This document shows, piece by piece, positions 1-12,400 of a DNA stretch of 64,000 nucleotides. The stretch is from Pelomyxa schiedti. Its lineage: Eukaryota; Evosea; Pelobiontida; Pelomyxidae. Below the pieces are notes generated by a model. It saw only the letters and a list, made by a program, of their open reading frames with translations. It did no database searches and was not told where the DNA came from. Both the position numbers and the translations under genes were made by a program. The stretch is taken from the NCBI GenBank assembly GCA_020536535.1, contig JAHLWZ010000796.1, positions 91,120 through 155,119 of the forward strand. The letters run 5' to 3'. How positions within the stretch are numbered: the first letter of the stretch is position 1; the number at the start of each line of letters is the position of its first letter.

Positions 1-252
1 GGATGACGAAAAGGACAAGGAGTAGAGGCAAAAAAAAACAACAATTGGCTCGCGAGGCACGTGGTACTCTGGGGGCTGGAGCCAACCACTTTGCCTTGTG
101 TTATTTATTATGTGTAGATAGCCAATCAAAATATTTCTTACTAGTTTTTCTTCTTTTGGGCAAAGCCAAAATAAATAAATTTAGAAGCAGCTGGCAACAA
201 GGCCACGCCTATAAGTCGGGATTAGAAGAAGCAATTTATTTTGTTGTGGTAC
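1..252. other. intergenic, no gene supported
   Basis: This stretch lies downstream of the flavoprotein gene. It holds an AATAAA on the minus strand just past that gene's stop codon, which could be its polyadenylation signal. The short open frame on the plus strand is lysine-rich at the start and resembles nothing I recognise. It may be the edge of a gene that lies outside the window. Confidence 0.4.
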
Positions 253-1027
253 TTACACGGCATTTATGGAAGCTGTATCGGATGTCCATATTGAGGTGTA
301 TGTGCTAATTTTCACTTCACCAGCATACTTCATTCCACTGAAGGTGCAAGTCTTCTTGATTATGTCTATTGCTGGATCACATGTAGTTGTGTCAGTGTCC
401 CCACAGGTTGCAATTACACCTATTTTCTTGGCCTTCATCCTACGGTTGTATTTTTGGGGCAAGAAGAAGCTCCAGTTTCCATACCTTTCTGCAATTTCAT
501 CGTGCCATGCCCAACTTTCATTGTAGAACGCAGTCCAGCGATCCATATAAGATTTCATCTATATATGTCCAAGACATAAAACATAAGTAAAAAGAATTTT
601 GCATACAATAACCAACCTGAGCAGTCATTGACCAGAAGTAGACCGGTGTGGCGTGAATGATGATATCCGCCTCCACAATTTTTGGATAAATGGCATTCAT
701 GTCGTCATTAAGAACGCATTTCATGGCGCGCCCAGTAGCACGACAGCCGTGGCAGTCCGTGCAGCTGCCAGTGAAGATGATGAGATAAAGGAGGTTTACA
801 GCAAACCCAAAAAGGGCAGACAGGAGACACACCCGCCAATGTGCTTTCCGTGCAAATACACCTTTTCGACCTCGGCACCTCGTTCTGTTGCTGCGGCAAT
901 GGCGCAGTCGGCAAAGAAGTCCCTTTTGAGTGTCTTAATGACTGAAACGAAATGAATCGCCGTAGTTTCCTCATACGTACGTGCTCTTTCCAACTCGAGG
1001 GCTCCCCACAACAACGAGAACTTTCAT
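253..1027 (-). CDS. NADPH-dependent FMN reductase-like / iron-sulfur flavoprotein family
   Basis: The protein is a flavodoxin-fold oxidoreductase. It starts MKVLVVVGSPRVGKSTY, the FMN phosphate-binding beta-strand and loop. A central CTDCHGC cysteine cluster is followed by the NDDM segment and the TPVYFWSMTAQ loop that holds the flavin in this family. The C-terminal part (YMDRW, then FFLPQKYNRR and the IGVIATCGD strand) also fits. I infer four exons. Intron 1 (934-976) must splice in phase 0, because the first GT donor in AGCACGTACGT would lead to a stop. A second intron separates HIGG from CTDCHGC and a third follows SMTAQ. The cysteine cluster resembles iron-sulfur flavoproteins of anaerobes, but it could also be structural. 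AATAAA follows the stop codon closely. Likely roles are electron transfer or quinone/FMN reduction in the cytosol. The exact substrate cannot be told. Confidence 0.85.
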
Positions 1028-1142
1028 TTGTTTTTTAATAGTGAAAATATGAGGGGGTTTTCTTTTATTTACGTTAAATTAGGGTTTCTCTTCAAACGGC
1101 GCCATCATAATTACTGCGAAGTAGCTGATTTCTGTTCTGAAA

Positions 1143-4100
1143 TTATTCGTGCAGTGAATTCCTTGTGGGTTTCGCCACGGAAATTTGGGCAGCAAGGGCC
1201 AATAGGGCATCTTGGTACATCTTTTCAGGTACCTCCACCACTTTTTCAGTGACAACAGTGGCTAACTCCTGGGTCTATGTGTTTGGTTGTTGTAGGTGGT
1301 AGAATTATAATGAGTTGGTACACAAAAACCAAACCTTAAGAATTGCTTCATAGAACTTGTTCACTGTTGGGATATTGGAGTGGATAAACGGGTTGAGGTC
1401 CACCATGAACTGCTCCTTGTTGCCAAATTCCATTTGGTTTGCAAGGGCTTGTAGTACTTTGCATACAAGGGTAAGTTCTCGCCTAAAGGAAGAATCTGGG
1501 GGCTCTAAATAGCTGTGAATTTGGTGCTATTTTGTTTTTGTTGTTAACAAAAAAAAACTGAAAAGCAGAACCTTTGAGAAGGCCGTACTGCTCTGGAATC
1601 GCGATAGCTGTGCAGTAAAATCGTAGGAACATGAAAGCACCTATGGCTATGTTTTCACTGCCAGGGAACCTTGCTTTTACTTCTTTGTGAATATGGCAGC
1701 AAATCCTCTGAAGCTCTCTAAAAATACCATTGAGAAAGAAAGGTGCTAAACGAAAGGAAGTATACTCAGGGAGGTGTTGCGCCGAACGAGTAATCTGTGT
1801 TATAAATTTCTGGCTCATAAGTTCAAGCAAGATCGTGTTCAACATTCCATCAGACTCCGCGGCCATTTTTGATGGGTCAACTTCCAATTGTGACTCAAAT
1901 AGTTGGACTGAATCTCCACTCTGAAAAAATATTATTACTTGACTGTCATTCAAATGTACCTGGTCAGAGTCCGTGTTGCTTTCTCTGTGCTTTTTAAGTT
2001 CTGGAGGATCGATGATTCAAATTGAAAATTTTCAAGTTGACCAATAAACCTGCAAATAGAACGGCTAAACTTCTAAAGAGATATTCGATGCCAACAATTT
2101 TAGAATAAAATTTGAATGCCTAGCCTATGTATGAGTATGGAGTAGACGGGAAAAAGTACCTTAGATGAAGGGCTATTGTTGCGGAAAAGGGTTGTTTCTG
2201 AAGAGGTGTGTCGAATATCTTCAGAGATTAAGTGAAGCATAAGTTCAAGGCCTGTCGCGTATCAGCTGATAGGGAAAAAATCGAGTTTTTTCCATACCTC
2301 TTCCATGATTGATATATGCATACACCAATGCTTTGCACATATTGTCAGCCATTGTTATATCCATTGTATCAATAATGATATCTACCCTCGCAAAAGAAGT
2401 CTCCATTTTAACCATCTTCTTTAATTTTAGTATTAGCTTTGGGAAACTTTTCCACCTCTTCTATTTCTGGAATATGCCTCTCAGCTTCAGCTCTCTCAGA
2501 ATCCGAAATGCAGGGTAAAGTCACTTTAAGAAGTGAACGTTACAGTTTGACTGGTAAAATGTACCAGGAGTAAATATCAGAGACTGAAAGTTGGGGATCT
2601 CAAATTGACGCCTGCGTTTCCTTAGAAATACAAGTCCTAAAACAAGAATTCCAAGTATAGCACCTAAACATAAAATAGCAACACCAACTCCAACTCCAAT
2701 TGCAACCCCGTGGTTGTCTTGGATGAGCTCAGTGAGACAATTTACTGTTGTTTAAGGCTCACCCTTGGTATCCTCTTCACTGCTTCCAACAAAAATATTA
2801 CATGTTGTGCCGTTCCAGCCTGGGAAGCAACGGCAGAATATGAGCGGCTCCTCACATACAGCATGGCTACAGTTAAGAGAAGCGCAATCATGCGGACGTG
2901 TAGTAAAGGCAAACACTGCAGACGTGGCAGAATCATAACCATTGCTTAATAGAACACGCCAATAATATGTTGTGTTCAAAGTCAACTCTGGATTTTTCTG
3001 TTGGATTCTCCTGATATTGGAGGCTACCTTCTATTATAGTGTAGTCAATGCCCGTCGTGAAGGCGGAAAACACAGCAGAGACAGGTGAAGTCCAGTTATT
3101 TAGGAGGAGTTCTTCCTCAGTATTCATGAAAACGGTGATAGAGGCAAGAGAAAGGGTCTCGGCGCATGGTGCCCCAACCATATCTGATGTAATTGGCATC
3201 CACTGGAGGGTGAGTTCTGAACAAGAGTTATAAATTTTATCACGCAAAAGCAAAAACCTAGATTGGTTATATTTGTCGAGTTATTGGAAGGATAAAGCAG
3301 AGTTGTAGCTGTGGGTAATTTACATATCTTAAAGAACTAGGCGAGTTAGGACCATAGCTACAAAAGGATACAATCTTACTATTTTTTCGCTAGGTGTTGA
3401 TTGCCTCTCTCTATTCACAGAAAAAACTTGCCAAAACCATTGCTGCCTCCCAAAGGTTAAATTCCACACCTTTGAAGTAAATTGTTAAATACAATCGGCT
3501 ACTCAATGAATAGTACCGGAATATTGATTAGACCTGTTAAATCTCCACTTAAGCGAACTGTTTCATTGAAATCTTTTTGTCCATATATGACCTTGTGCAA
3601 AGTTAAAAGTTATCTATTTTAGGGTCCCTCGAATACATTATAGTAATTTTCTGGTTCAGGAGACAAGCAAACGTTTCCCCAATCACCAGATGAATAAAAA
3701 CTCATATTAAATGAGCTTTCAGAAATAAAGTCCCCTCGTAAAGGGTATTGGATAGCAACAACACTTGGAAAAGTAGAAATACACATCTGTAGTTGTTAGG
3801 AAAGAAAACAAAACAGAGACAGACTTACCCAAAAGCTGCTGGTTCTTCCATGTGCTTCCAGGCCTCGCGCATTACGGACTTTGATATCCCAATACCAATA
3901 TCCCTGAGACAAACCAGGTACAGAAATGGAGGTTTCTGAGGTTTCAGAGAAAAAGTCGGGAGGCTCGTGTTGGGATAGAGAAATCCGATAAACCAAATCT
4001 GAGGATAGCCCACAAACATTACCAATGTCAGTGGGGGCATTCCAGGAAAGCGTAACAGAAGAGAGTGGGGTATTAAGATCATCTTTTGGGGTCATTTCTG

Positions 4101-7100
4101 TTACATTACTTGGACCGCTGGGAATACACTTCGTGAAACTGCAACTACTAAGAAAATGTAATAGAAGTTGTTCCTCCAAACCTGCTGGTAAGGGAAGATG
4201 AATTTTCTGCTCCGTTGAAAACCACCACTCTCCAGTACCACAAGCCCTCAGATAAGGTATCTGGCACTAGCCAAGATGTGGAAGTAGGTTGCAATATTTT
4301 CATCAAAGATGCATCACTGAAGAGAATGCCGAGGTTTGAGGCCATAAATATAAATATTGAGGGTGATCCCTGTTGAGGGCCGCAAGGAGTTCCCAGAACG
4401 GGATCAGCTGTGCGCCATGTAAGAGTAATTGGAGCCACGGCAATAGAGGAAGCGTTTGGCAAAATTAAAACGGGTGTACTTGTTTGTTTGAGGAATAATT
4501 AAGGAAATTACGCAAAGGAACCTTGGAGAGACGGCAATGCACACTTCAAAGGCTCCATTAGTTCTATTGTTTGCATAACTGCCTAGTATTCCGTTATCTG
4601 CTCGTACATTCCAGTTGTATTTCCCAGCTTGGAGTAGTGCAGTATATCTGAAAAATATTTATTGGAGAACAACGCTAGAATAAGGTGCCTGGTTTCAGGT
4701 ACAGTGAACCAATATTCAGTCCGGGGAGACAATAGTAAAATATAAATGAAGTAGGAGGAAGACTCCCCACAGGCGTTTCCATTTGCGGTGGTCCATTGGA
4801 AGAAGACTGTACCATTGTAGGAGGTTACATCTACAAAATTGGTTAATTCTCATAGGGAAGTTCAGGAAGTTAATGCTACCAGGGAAATTGATGGAAAGCT
4901 GTTCAGCACTAGGAAGGCAGACCGAAAAATTGCTCTTGGCAAAAGCTGATTTATCATCCTTTTTAAGCAGAAGGTACCAAGAATATGTTTCTCCATCCAG
5001 AAAAGAGTAATCTTGAGAGCGCATCACAAAAGTTGATTGCGTTGAAGGCAGGTGTTGCACCAAGTTGAACGACTTCCCTGTGACATTTAGCACAAATTCC
5101 AATTCTTCATTACAGGATTTTCCCCCTTTGCAAGATTGAGAAGGATTAAAAGTTTCTGTGACGTACAAGTTGCATTCCACCAAAGGGAGACATTCGAGAC
5201 AAATATTTGAAATGGGGATAGTATTGGTGTAACTGGTGATTCTGGATAACAAAGTGCAAAAGTTCGGCTACTCGATAGAGTAGTTGCATTTCCATTGAAA
5301 GATTCAACCCACCAGGTCCAATTTCCTTCAGCTTCATAGGGAGTTGTGACCTCGGCAGCTTCGTTTCCAAGAACTGAGATAAACAGTGTGCCGTTGAGGT
5401 ACACTTGATAGACACCAGGGAAGGAGGAGTTCTTACAGTATGTACCAAAACTATTTATGTTGTAAATGTCTAGCCAATGTGCTACTTGGAAGAGCGATGG
5501 AAAGTTCTACCTTGCTGGCTCCCATTGAAGCAGTGTATTATTACCTCTTATAAGAGCTCCGGGAAGAGGATAAAGAAGAGAAACGGGCTACATTTCACTC
5601 AGAATTGCTTATAAAATTACCAAGAGCTCACCTCAGGAGGACTATTTGTGCAGTCATTACTTACAAATTGTCTAACAGAAGAACTTGCACGCAGATTTCC
5701 ATTAAAAGCCTCTACTTTCCATGATAGAGTTCCAGAGAGTGATGTGAGATTATAAGAGTAATAAAGGGCTCCCGTTGTTTGCCCTATTGGGGCCATGGTT
5801 GTGGAGCTGTTTCCTTGGAGAAGGTGAAACATAGGCAGATAGAAAATATGTACCAAGATATATCGTAAAATTAGATACTAAAGTGGTGCAAGGAATTCCC
5901 CAATCACTGATTGTCCACTCAAATGTCACTTCAGGTGTGACAACAGTCGCATGGTTTGCTGGAGTTGAAAGCTCTATCCCGGAAGGAGCTTCTGGAACGC
6001 ATACCTCCCAGGAAATATTAACAGTTGTTGCACCTCCGTCTATCAGAAAACTAAGTATGTAGAAAGAGGAAACAAACTTGAAAGCCCATTGCTTGTGGTT
6101 ATCCACCAAGAGTATAAACCCGCTTCATTCAAGTTCACTAGGAGAGAAGTAGACGGATGATTCACTGTCGAAGAAACAATAATTTTCCCAGATGAACTTG
6201 CGACAAATACAGTGTATGTTTTCACTGTGCTAATTGAGGTTAGTATTGTTGATTCTGGGAAATGTGTAAACCTCTCGCATGCTTGGCCCCAATCCTCAAC
6301 TGAGTCCCAGAGAAACAGTCTGAATGAATCAGAAGTTGGTTACAAGATATTGTTACCTTGATGATGACGAATTGGAATCATTCGAGCATGGAATCATTGA
6401 AGATATATTTGGAGTAGATGGCACTGTGCTTTCACATACGAAAAATGTGGCACTTGAAGAGGAACTTGTATAGAATCCATTGAACGACTATTTTGCATGT
6501 GGACAACATGTTGTCATTTGTACAATTACCCCTCCCTCCCCAATGTGGTTGTTTCCTTGGATAAATACTTTGACAAGCCAAGTGTGATAGCCAGGAGAGA
6601 CTGTAGTGGTTATCTCTGTTTCAGTACTATTACTGATATTCGTGTCATTTACAAAAAGCTCGAAAAGTTGAGTAGTCACTCCCGCACACTGAGTACCCCA
6701 AGTATTTTGGTATGACCAATCCTTACCCCAAGGTCAACGAACAAGTTTCATAAGAATCGTCCTACCCAGGAAAAAGTGATTACAAGTCCAAGATTCAAAA
6801 ATCTTTGTGTATCTGCTGGCGATACAATGGCGGCGGATGACGGGGCTGCTGCAGTGCATACTATTTTTATTAGAAATAAGAATGTAAATTATTAGGCACA
6901 TACTTGTAAATGTACTGCTCTCTGAAGAAGAAGTGCCCCCGGCGGCAATGGCATCTACATACCATGTATATGTGCCATCACTTAGACCTCCTGGTATAAT
7001 CCAGAAATTCTCGTCTATTGGGTCTGATAAAGTAAGAAGCAGTTATTTTATGAGAAAGTACTTGTGTTCTGTTTATCTGATGTTGATGGGTACCGCCCCA

Positions 7101-9025
7101 AAGCAAAGAAAATGTTATATTTCCTATTTGATATTCCGCACTCTGACCCCCATGAGACAGGGGCAGTCCAGTTCAGGTATACTGGATTTTCACTCCCTAT
7201 ACAGTTGTTGGAATTGTTTAACCATGGAAACTTTACCACAGGGAGTTAAAGACGGTTTCATTGGGGCCGTCACGGTGCAGGTTGAAAAAGAATACGAAAG
7301 GGAACAATTAGTTGTGTCGGATGCCTGAGGAGTAAATCATGCACACAGCAATAAAACTTCACCCCCAATACATACTCCACGGCGTTTCAAAGCAGTTACA
7401 GTCCATGTGTAGTCGGTATTTTCCAGTAAGGATTGTGTGGTTGGTGTCCATGTAAGTGTCGAGCTTTGTGGTTCCGATACAGTCTTTAGTTAACCATAAG
7501 AATATCATTATTTGGGTCTCTTTGGATATACTATGAGTTGATCAACAACACTTGCGCCACCAATAATCTTAATATAATAATACTCAATAGCATCATCACA
7601 TGTAACACCGAAGCTTGCAGAACTCCAAGAAAAAGTAGGCTTCAGTGTGGTGGTGATGACTTCTCCCTTCTATGAAACGTTTAAAAAAATATAATTAAGA
7701 AAAGTAATGGAAAACCTCAGGAGAAATAAGGGATGGAGCTAGAGGGTACTCCTGAACACACACTTTGCATGTGTCAGATGCAGAAAAGTTCGATGAATCT
7801 CCTTCATAAGGTTACACTACAGATGTGAAGAAAGGGTCTTGCTAGTATTTTGCATGGTCACATTCAAATAATATAGGCCGGGTTTCACAGTGAAATTACT
7901 AGATAGTGTTCTGACCCATTCCCACCAATTACCGCAGCCCGCAGTCTCGAGGGTAGGTTTGGAGATTTACAAATACATTAGGAGTGACATACAAAATGGA
8001 GAGAGGATGTTTGTGAGCCAGTCAAAGTAGTATTGAAAGTAACATCAAAGATAGAACATGAACACTGGGTGTCAACTGTAAAAATCCACTGGTAGAGAAA
8101 ACTCTTGGACACAATGACTGGGTAACGGGCAGATACCTGGGTAGGGACTGTGGCACTATGCCCCATTACTACATTGTAAACTGCCATGGTATTTGGAGCT
8201 GGAACACTGATCCTCAATGTTGCTGTTGTGGTGGGTGCACATAACCATGTTGCTTTATCTTTTTCAGAGGTGAGTTTTAATGAGGGAAAAAAATGAGACA
8301 ACAGTAAAAGCCATAATTTTTCTTCGTGCCTCCTGAATCAGCAGAAACAGAGCAGGTTTCTAATGAAAGGACATGAGTACAAATTCCAGGTGGGGAGGAA
8401 GAAAAAACAAAAAAGCATAAGTGTACTTTGAGTATTGTATGCAAGTGACCCAGCATCAACTGCCCAGCCATTATCCCATACAGTGTAAGGTACACTATTG
8501 TCATCTCTAAACAAAAAGGAAAATCAGAAAGCTGGAAAACGTGAGGAAAACGCAACCTGGCCTGGTTGCTCCACCACATCCATCCCAAACAGTCCCCACT
8601 GGGTGTAAATTTAACGGAAAAATTTGGTTGGCCAGTAAACGACGCGTTCAGATTATACGTGTGGGTCCTTTTGGAGATGATGAATTTTCGTATAGGATTG
8701 TTAGATTTGGGTTGGTGATCTGGGTGGTGGGACAATTTATGAACAACAAATACATCAATGGTAGTGTAGTTGAACAAACCTTTCGGCCACGTTGAACGTG
8801 GGCATCGTGGAGCTGTCAGTAACGGCATTGGAAGATGGACATGATACCACAGTCCAATCACTGACATTGAGTGAATTTGGCGGTTGGTTTCTTTTTAAGG
8901 ATGGGGGTTGAAACTGACCAGAAAGTGAGTTTTGTGATGGGATTTGCTGCCCGTGCTAGTGCTCCGAGACAAAGCAGTATTATACAGCTGAGAAATGCAC
9001 ACCGTTTTTCGTTGCGTTCTTTCAT
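1143..9025 (-). CDS. transmembrane receptor with FN3-like repeats, EGF module and cytoplasmic RasGAP domain
   Basis: This long multi-exon gene begins with a clear signal peptide (MKERNEKRCAFLSCIILLCL, then a small-residue cleavage region). The ectodomain holds many repeats of about 100 residues with a recurring pattern: W, then G..C, then a Y.W.V....NG strand. They look like fibronectin-III-type beta-sandwiches with a shared cysteine. An EGF-like module follows (about 2775-2905, CRCFPGWNGTTC). A single membrane span (about 2600-2700, GVAIGVGVGVAILCLGAILG onward) is followed by basic RKRRR. The cytoplasmic part is a RasGAP domain: ALVYAYINHGRG, the arginine-finger motif TLFRNNSPSSK (about 2160-2195) and the FLRFYCTAIAIPEQYGLL signature (about 1575-1630). 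It ends at SLHE. The domain should speed GTP hydrolysis on a Ras-family GTPase at the membrane. Exon joins in the ectodomain are not all resolved. Confidence 0.8.
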
Positions 9026-9499
9026 TTTTTTGTTTTATGGGTTTTTTTTCAAATCACATACATCTACCATAGGGTAAGGTGCCTATCTTTTTATCTTTTG
9101 GGGAGGTGCGTTACTTTCCATCGATTTTTCTGACTTTCTCCGGCGTCACCCGTACACACCCTGCCTTTAACGGGACTTACTGAAGATTGTTTCCTGGAAA
9201 CGTCGAGTTGAAATGGATCTTATGCAGCCCGCAATTGCAGGTAGTTGATACTGATGGTTGAGGTCTGAGGAATGCATCATCATGCTGGGGAGCGTGACAC
9301 AACTCACCGCACACAACATGAATATGTTTATGCCTTAACAATACAGCAAAAGAGTCCAGACCACGAAATTAGAGCAAGTTTTCCCAAGTCTACACGAGTT
9401 CCAATTTTCACGGAGTGATTTTTTGCTTTTTTTTTTCTTTTAGTAGTTTTCACCACTACAAGACGGCGAGGGTAACACCAAAACCAAACCTGTCCCACA
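9026..9499. promoter_or_regulatory. shared 5' region of divergent receptor-RasGAP and ZNFX1-like genes
   Basis: These 474 bases separate two start codons that point away from each other. The tract contains T-rich stretches (about 9026-9050 and 9421-9440) and no open frame worth calling. It presumably contains both promoters and both 5' leaders. I see no recognisable TATA box or named operator. Confidence 0.45.
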
Positions 9500-12400
9500 A
9501 TGTCTGCTAAGTACGGGGCCGTCTCCAACGTGCCGGCCTCGCAGTATCAGGCCCGTCAGCCCCCTTCTCAGGTGCCTCCCTCGCCCCCGTCCCATAATCC
9601 AGCCACATCAATTTCACTGACCTCATACGCGTATTCCTCTCCATCTGGAGTTGCAATGGCGACTGCGTCAGCCGCCGCAATGACGAGCATTAACCAGCGG
9701 GAGCCGAAAAAGCACATTAAGCTAAACACCAAAGTAACCAAGAAACAACAACCGCAAGACCTACAGAACCAACAACAGCAGTATTTCCAGCAAATGAATT
9801 TTCAGCAGCAGCAATATGCCATGTCACAACAACAACAACAACAACAACAAATTCAATCACTGGGCAGAGGAGGAAGGGCCAGCAGCCCTGATCAACAGAT
9901 GGTCGCCGTTTCTCCATACGGGGTGTATCCCACAATGACGCCAATGGTGGCACCGCAGGTGGGCTCGGCAATAATGGTGCCTACCGCGTACTACACACCA
10001 CAGCCGCAGCCGCAGCAACAGCAACAGATTATGGGATACGGGGGAGTCCCGCAGAGGGTCATTTCTCCACCACGAGGCAGTTCGCCATTGACCAGGCCTG
10101 AGTCTCCCAACCCTTTGGTCATGGCCCAGCCAACAGCTTCTTCTTCCCCACTGCTGCCAATTGTGGATTCCGCGAACCGGGCCACCTCTCCGTCCTTCAT
10201 GTATTCTCAGTTATCTTCCTATGGTGCCGTGCCCTCCGTGCCTCCATCGCAGCCGCAGCAGCTATCGGCGTCGTCGCCGACGTCATTAGCAGTTCAAGGA
10301 GGCACCAGTTCCGCCCCTTCGTCGCCTGTGCAGAGGGTGGACGAGGCTAGGCAGCCACTGCATCAGTTGTACAATGTTCACAGCGGATTCAGGGGCGTTA
10401 TTGTGGAGTTGAACTTAAGCCCTCATGTGCACTCTCCTCTTGGTGGGAATGCTCCCAATCCAGAACAGATGCAACTGCGGGACCCTCGCGGCACGGTGCT
10501 TCTGAGATCGCCATTTGAGGGTGAAAAAACTGCTTGTTTCAAACCTGAGTATGTGGAGAGTGGAGGAATGCGCGTTTTCTATGGAGATGAACTTATTTTT
10601 GACTTGAAGCGAGGACGGAGTTCTAGACTCCATGCCCTCAGTGTCGCGGTTTTGCGCTTCACAGATACACCATGCCACCGAACATGGGGTGACATACCAC
10701 CTGGTGGCGACCAATTTCATGGATTTCTCCAAAAACTGGAAAGCCTTGACCCAACTACTCTGCAGCTCGCACGAAGTTGCCCAGCTGTTTTGCAACTGGT
10801 GTCTTCACAATGTACCTCCACAACAGTAATTTTCCTGTGTGGCTTTGTGTGCAGTATCCTTGGGCTGTCACATCATGATACAGAATTCTGGAGTCCCATT
10901 GTTTGTAGCAATATTTTACCGTCACTCCTGTCCACCACAGGTCCCCTTCTACGTGAGGGGGACACCATTACGATGAACAATCTTCCTAAAATCAAAACAA
11001 TGGCAACGTTGATTGCAGGAACTTCTGGGGCTAGGATGCTCAGCTCCCTTCTGGAGGCTATTGTCCGGTGCCACAAAAATGAGAAAGAGAACACTGCAAC
11101 CAATTCAGTGTCTTCCTCTGATGAACCTGTATCGGAATTCCTGTTGGGCCTGTTCCGCTGCTCACACCCCCTTCAGCGCAGTGACCCCATTTCTATGTTC
11201 GATTGGCAGCAACTGCCTCTAGTTCCCACTAACGACGAACTGTTTGCATGTGACCTCTCAGAGCTGAGTAACACACTCAAGTCACTTCCTGAAGTTTGTA
11301 ATTTGTACATTATCCCCTGGTAGAAAACTCTTTTGGCAGGTGCGAACAAATACCCCTTACCCCTCAGTGCACAACTATCTGGAGACCTATTTTCGCCTTT
11401 ATAGAGCAGATTGTTTCATGGTGTGCCCTCTTCCGTCACTAAATTTACACCAATAATTTTTAGAATCTCAGCAAATACATTGAACCACTGATAAATCCCA
11501 CTTCATCACACAAATTTGACCCAAGAGATATTGCTGTGTTTGATACTCTAATACTTCGAGGTGTTGATACAACAGACTCACGGGAATTGGTTTACATTCT
11601 CCGATGTCGTCCTCGCTCCACTTTATGTGTGAGATTTCAAAACCTTTCATTTGGCAACCTTCTTGCACTGTCGTTGGATGGCTCCTTCAGAGATGTTATT
11701 TGGGTTACATTGGCATCTTCTGTGTCAACAACTGTCAGAAAAGATATTCGAAGTGCCAACAAGGATAACCCCCCTTTCCTGGATTTGAAGGTGGTCTTTT
11801 GTACCAAAGCAAATGGTGGAGTGGATGCAGAAATAACAGCTGCGCATTCGCTTGCTTGTGGAAATCACTGTGCCCTTCTTGTGGAGAACCCAGTATTCTT
11901 CCTTGCATATGAACCTGTTCTAAGCTCTATACACAACTTAAATCAACTGCGACCCCTACCTTTTGCAGACGAATTGTGTTTCTGCAAATTACCTGAAGCG
12001 CGGAGTGAGCCCGTAAAGGCTCCAACCACTGCCACACGGCCTCTCGAGCCTCTCCCCACATTGGCTGTTTCTAAGATTACAGATTGTTTCACATTTTCTT
12101 CTACTCCAGCTCAGGCAATAAAACTCGATTTTTGGGGTGTGTCCACAGGTGCCTCTACGACTGGGAACAGCAATAACAAATTATCAGAGATTCCCCCATC
12201 AGCATCAATACTTCCTTCAAAGCTTCAAGTACCCTCACCAACTCTAGTGCCCTCCCTTACAAGAACAGCAACAACATCTTGTGTAGTCTCACCTTCAAGT
12301 TCTGCCACTAATGCCGCTGTTCAAAATGCAGTAGTTCCTCCCTCACACAATACGATCCTCTCTGACACTAAGGCTCTGCAAGACCTCCTTTCTTCAGAGC

